Shown: positions 5,074 through 7,082 of the stretch, in pieces | Layout: each line of letters begins with the position of its first letter | Numbering within the stretch: the first letter of the stretch is position 1 | Assembly (NCBI GenBank): GCA_904502105.1 | Contig: CAJGDF010000087.1 | Location: forward strand, 1 to 7,082 | Reading direction: 5' to 3' | Source: an uncultured Clostridia bacterium | GTDB taxonomy: Bacteria > Bacillota > Clostridia > Oscillospirales > UBA644 | DNA: 7,082 nt | Program-made: the position numbers and the translations under genes | Notes under the pieces: model-generated | Seen by the model: only the letters and a program-made list of their open reading frames with translations | What the model was told of the DNA's origin: nothing | The model's database searches: none

Positions 5074-5799
5074 ATGAGATTTGATATAATGACTCTTTTC
5101 CCCGAGGATGTCAACGCTTTTCTTTCTTCAAGCATAATAGGCAGAGCAAGAAAAGCAGGTCTTATAGATGTTGTATGTCACAATATACGTGATTTTACAA
5201 AAGACCGACATAATCGCGTGGATGATTACGTTTACGGTGGCGGAAAGGGCATGGTTATGCAGCCGCAGCCTGTCTGTGACTGCTTTAGCTATATTAAGAG
5301 CATTGTCCCGGACACTTACTGTATATACCTTTCCCCAAAAGGAAAAAAATTTACACAGGCTAAAGCGAAATCTCTTTTAAAAAAAGGTTCGATCACACTT
5401 CTCTGCGGTCATTACGAAGGTCTTGACCAGAGAGCGATCGATCTTATTGTTGACGAAGAAATTTCCATAGGTGATTTTGTTCTTACAGGCGGCGAACTCC
5501 CCGCCATGACCATTGTTGATGCTGTTTCAAGAATGGTTCCCGGTGTACTTGCAGACAGTTCATGTTACGAAGATGAAAGCATATATTCGGGGTTGCTTGA
5601 GCATCCTCAGTATACACGCCCCCCTATTTACGAGGGACTTGCAGTACCTGAAGTTTTACAGAACGGAAATCACGCGCTGATCGCCAAATGGAAGCTTGAA
5701 AAATCTCTTGAGATCACCAAGGAAAGACGCGGAGATCTTTACAGGAGATATATGAATAAAAAAATAAATCAAGAAAAAAATAAGAAAAAGAAGAAGTGA
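5074..5799 (+). CDS. trmD: tRNA (guanine-37-N1)-methyltransferase TrmD
   Basis: TrmD transfers a methyl group from S-adenosylmethionine to N1 of G37, next to the anticodon, preventing +1 frameshifting; it is generally essential. The product has 241 residues (family about 240-250). It has MRFDIMTLFPE (1-11), YVYGGGKGMVMQPQP (53-66), the trefoil-knot SAM site LSPKGKKFTQ (86-95), LLCGHYEGLDQR (109-120) and SIGDFVLTGGELPA (131-144), then GLLEHPQYTRP (173-183) and the tRNA-binding C-terminus VPEVLQNGNH with a basic end. By memory alignment the usual catalytic Asp of EEDSF-type motifs is Glu168 (YEDES). The tail from 229 is lysine-rich and is encoded by A-rich DNA with two A7 runs (5758-5764, 5774-5780). 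The ATG one base after the rimM TAA is chosen over a TTG at 5059, because it matches the family N-terminus; coupling replaces a clear ribosome binding site. Confidence 0.97.
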   Translation: MRFDIMTLFPEDVNAFLSSSIIGRARKAGLIDVVCHNIRDFTKDRHNRVDDYVYGGGKGMVMQPQPVCDCFSYIKSIVPDTYCIYLSPKGKKFTQAKAKSLLKKGSITLLCGHYEGLDQRAIDLIVDEEISIGDFVLTGGELPAMTIVDAVSRMVPGVLADSSCYEDESIYSGLLEHPQYTRPPIYEGLAVPEVLQNGNHALIAKWKLEKSLEITKERRGDLYRRYMNKKINQEKNKKKKK

Positions 5800-5803
5800 G
5801 GTG
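5798..5803 (+). promoter_or_regulatory. Shine-Dalgarno GAGGTG of the 88-residue membrane protein
   Basis: GAGGTG overlaps the trmD stop codon and lies 6 nt before ATG 5810. Its in-frame GTG (5801) is not taken as the start for that reason. Confidence 0.75.
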
Positions 5804-5809
5804 CTGTCA

Positions 5810-6076
5810 ATGCGCATTTATGTTGAAAAAATCCTGGACATTATCGCAGAATACATTAAATCTGTAATTTCCAACAAATACAGATCTTATTACGAGCTTT
5901 CCGAAAAATCGGAAAAACAAAATAAGAAAAATCCCATCAGCGCATTTCTTTCTGAAAAAGTCAGAATTAAAATGGACGTTGAGATCAGCAGAGGCGTATT
6001 GATACTCATTTTAACTGCCATAGTTGTTCTTTTTATATTCATTATAAGAGGAATCATTAAAAGCAAAAAGAAATAA
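5810..6076 (+). CDS. Small tail-anchored membrane protein of unknown function
   Basis: I do not recognise this 88-residue protein. Residues 1-30 look like an amphipathic helix (MRIYVEKILDIIAEYIKSVI), 31-58 form a Lys/Ser-rich hydrophilic linker, and 62-79 form one strong transmembrane segment (GVLILILTAIVVLFIFII) followed by the basic end RGIIKSKKK. The positive charges on both sides suggest a cytoplasmic body anchored by its C-terminal tail. It begins 10 nt after trmD with a good ribosome binding site and ends just before the operon terminator, so it is very likely the last operon gene, in the position rplS takes in Bacillus and many relatives. Its coding use fits its neighbours. It is real by position, ribosome binding site and protein design; a role with SRP or membrane targeting is only a guess. 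Confidence 0.8.
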   Translation: MRIYVEKILDIIAEYIKSVISNKYRSYYELSEKSEKQNKKNPISAFLSEKVRIKMDVEISRGVLILILTAIVVLFIFIIRGIIKSKKK

Positions 6077-6082
6077 TTTATT

Positions 6083-6124
6083 TCCCTCATATCTTCAAAT
6101 CGAAAATATGAGGGATTATTTTGT
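6083..6124 (+). terminator. Intrinsic terminator of the ylxM-trmD operon
   Basis: CCCTCATAT (6084-6092) pairs perfectly with ATATGAGGG (6106-6114), extended by T6083-A6115. Inside, TTC/GAA (6094-6096 with 6102-6104) can add three more pairs. The stem is followed by ATTATTTTGT. It lies 7 nt after the last stop codon. The stem is only moderately GC-rich, so some read-through is possible. Confidence 0.8.
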
Positions 6125-6152
6125 AAAAAAACAAAGAAATCGGATAAACTTA

Positions 6153-6181
6153 TTGATATAATCCCTATAATATGCTATAAT
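6153..6181 (+). promoter_or_regulatory. Promoter of the phosphodiester glycosidase gene, with triple TATAAT
   Basis: The best match is TTGATA (6153-6158), 17 bp, then TATAAT (6176-6181) preceded by TGC (extended -10). Two more perfect TATAAT hexamers occur at 6157-6162 and 6166-6171. Transcription should start near 6188, giving a leader of about 24 nt with the ribosome binding site GAGG at 6201-6204. Confidence 0.75.
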
Positions 6182-6211
6182 AGAAAAAACAGGGAAATAT
6201 GAGGCATTAAC

Positions 6212-7082
6212 ATGAAAAAAGCCTTGAAAATTATTTTAAGAATATTCCTCGTCTGCTTCACGGCAGGCGTTTTCGGCATTTCTTTTATTTTCGGGGTTTT
6301 AAAATGTATTCACTACGGGCCGTCTGTTGCCGCAAGAGATATTTTTGTTTCAACTGTAATGGAAACTTATAACGGAAGATTTCTTGCCCAATGGTTCCAC
6401 TCTGACGAAGAAATTGAAGCTATTACACAAGGTATAGGAAGAATTGATTTCACACCGGATGAAGATATCAAAGAGGAACAACCGATTTTTCCTGAGGTTA
6501 CAACGGAAATTCCCGACGAAAAGAAACCCGAAATTGAGCTTGTGAATATTTCAGGTCCAACATACAACGGTAAAATGCTGATAGTTGCTGACCCGTCAAG
6601 GGTATCGGTTGTTACATCAGCACCGTTTGAGGAAAACGGAAGAGGAATGAAGCTGAAAGATCTTGCAATAGCAAGTAATTCTGTAGCGGCAATAAACGGA
6701 GGAGCCTTTGCTGATAACGGCGGAGATATGCCGCTTGGTTTGGTGATCTGTAATGGGGAAATACTCTTCTGCGGAGATGAAACAAGGGTTTATTCCATTG
6801 TTGGATTCAATTATGAAAACAAGCTCATAACAGGCAAAATGACAGCCGAACACGCAATCGAAATAGGATTAAGAGATGCCATTTCATTTTCGCCTATTCT
6901 TATAAAAGACGGTGTTCCAACAAACGTCAGCGGCTTCAGCCTCGGTTTAAACCCAAGAACGGCTATCGGTCAGCGTGCGGACGGAACAGTGCTATTGCTT
7001 GTAGTAGATGGCAGACAGCCTCAAAGCCTTGGGGCTACATACCAGGATCTTATAGATATAATGACAGAATACGGCGCAGTAA
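6212..7082 (+). CDS. Membrane-anchored phosphodiester glycosidase family protein (NAGPA-like), 3' end cut
   Basis: Proteins of this family (PF09992) share the fold of the enzyme that uncovers mannose-6-phosphate by removing phosphodiester-linked GlcNAc; bacterial members are thought to act on cell-wall or exopolysaccharide phosphodiesters outside the cell. The window holds 290 residues. An N-terminal signal anchor (about 7-30) is followed by a juxtamembrane region and an acidic, proline-containing linker (66-110), then the domain from about 111 with GKMLIVADPSRVSV (120-133), AAINGGAFAD (159-168), PLGLVICNGEI (174-184), NPRTAIGQRADGTVLLLVVD (247-266) and LGATYQDLIDIM (273-284). It stops at YGAV, just where the active-site NLDGGGS-type motif normally follows. 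There is no lipobox. GAGG is placed 7 nt before the ATG. It has its own promoter, and GGA and ATA codons are more frequent than in the ribosomal genes upstream, as expected for a gene of lower expression. The exact substrate is unknown. Confidence 0.88.
   Translation, partial: MKKALKIILRIFLVCFTAGVFGISFIFGVLKCIHYGPSVAARDIFVSTVMETYNGRFLAQWFHSDEEIEAITQGIGRIDFTPDEDIKEEQPIFPEVTTEIPDEKKPEIELVNISGPTYNGKMLIVADPSRVSVVTSAPFEENGRGMKLKDLAIASNSVAAINGGAFADNGGDMPLGLVICNGEILFCGDETRVYSIVGFNYENKLITGKMTAEHAIEIGLRDAISFSPILIKDGVPTNVSGFSLGLNPRTAIGQRADGTVLLLVVDGRQPQSLGATYQDLIDIMTEYGAV

Noticed and set aside
5758..5780. Programmed frameshift at the two A7 runs near the end of trmD
   Set aside because: The zero frame ends normally 20 nt later, after the complete TrmD core, and no stimulatory structure is evident; it is more simply a lysine-rich tail.

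Overview
The window looks like a chromosomal segment from a low-to-mid GC Gram-positive bacterium, most likely a member of the Clostridia. The evidence is the gene order ylxM-ffh-rpsP-khpA-rimM-trmD, the GGAGG/GAGGTG ribosome binding sites, vegetative (sigma-A type) promoters with TTGACA and TATAAT boxes, and the sequence style of S15, S16 and Ffh. This assignment comes from reading the sequence, not from a database match. No prophage, insertion sequence, CRISPR array, tRNA or rRNA is visible.

Left arm (1-2058, minus strand): the 5' two thirds of pnp (polynucleotide phosphorylase; the gene runs off the left edge) lies downstream of rpsO (ribosomal protein S15). This rpsO-pnp pair is a classical arrangement. 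A good promoter precedes rpsO, followed by a leader of about 100 nt that can fold. The 237 nt between rpsO and pnp are rich in structure: a perfect 14-bp stem, a long imperfect stem of 10 + 12 bp, and a perfect 18-nt palindrome just before the pnp start. None has a U-tract, so they look like RNA processing or translation-control elements rather than terminators.

Centre (2109-6124, plus strand): a divergent promoter starts an operon of ylxM (SRP-associated HTH protein), ffh (SRP GTPase), rpsP (S16), khpA (KH-domain RNA-binding protein), rimM (30S maturation factor), trmD (tRNA m1G37 methyltransferase) and an unrecognised 88-residue tail-anchored membrane protein, closed by an intrinsic terminator. 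The set links co-translational protein targeting, 30S assembly and tRNA modification. The usual last gene, rplS, does not follow trmD. A transcribed palindromic element of about 79 nt with G-U wobble pairs sits between rpsP and khpA.

Right arm (6153-7082, plus strand): a separate promoter with three overlapping TATAAT choices drives a membrane-anchored phosphodiester glycosidase (NAGPA-like) gene that runs off the right edge.

Most of the window is housekeeping, and I see no convincing new multi-gene system. The points most worth a second look are the structured RNA between rpsO and pnp, the palindromic element in the ffh operon, the TGTAAAG motif shared by the divergent promoters, the small membrane protein in the rplS position, and two substitutions at normally conserved sites in TrmD and PNPase.
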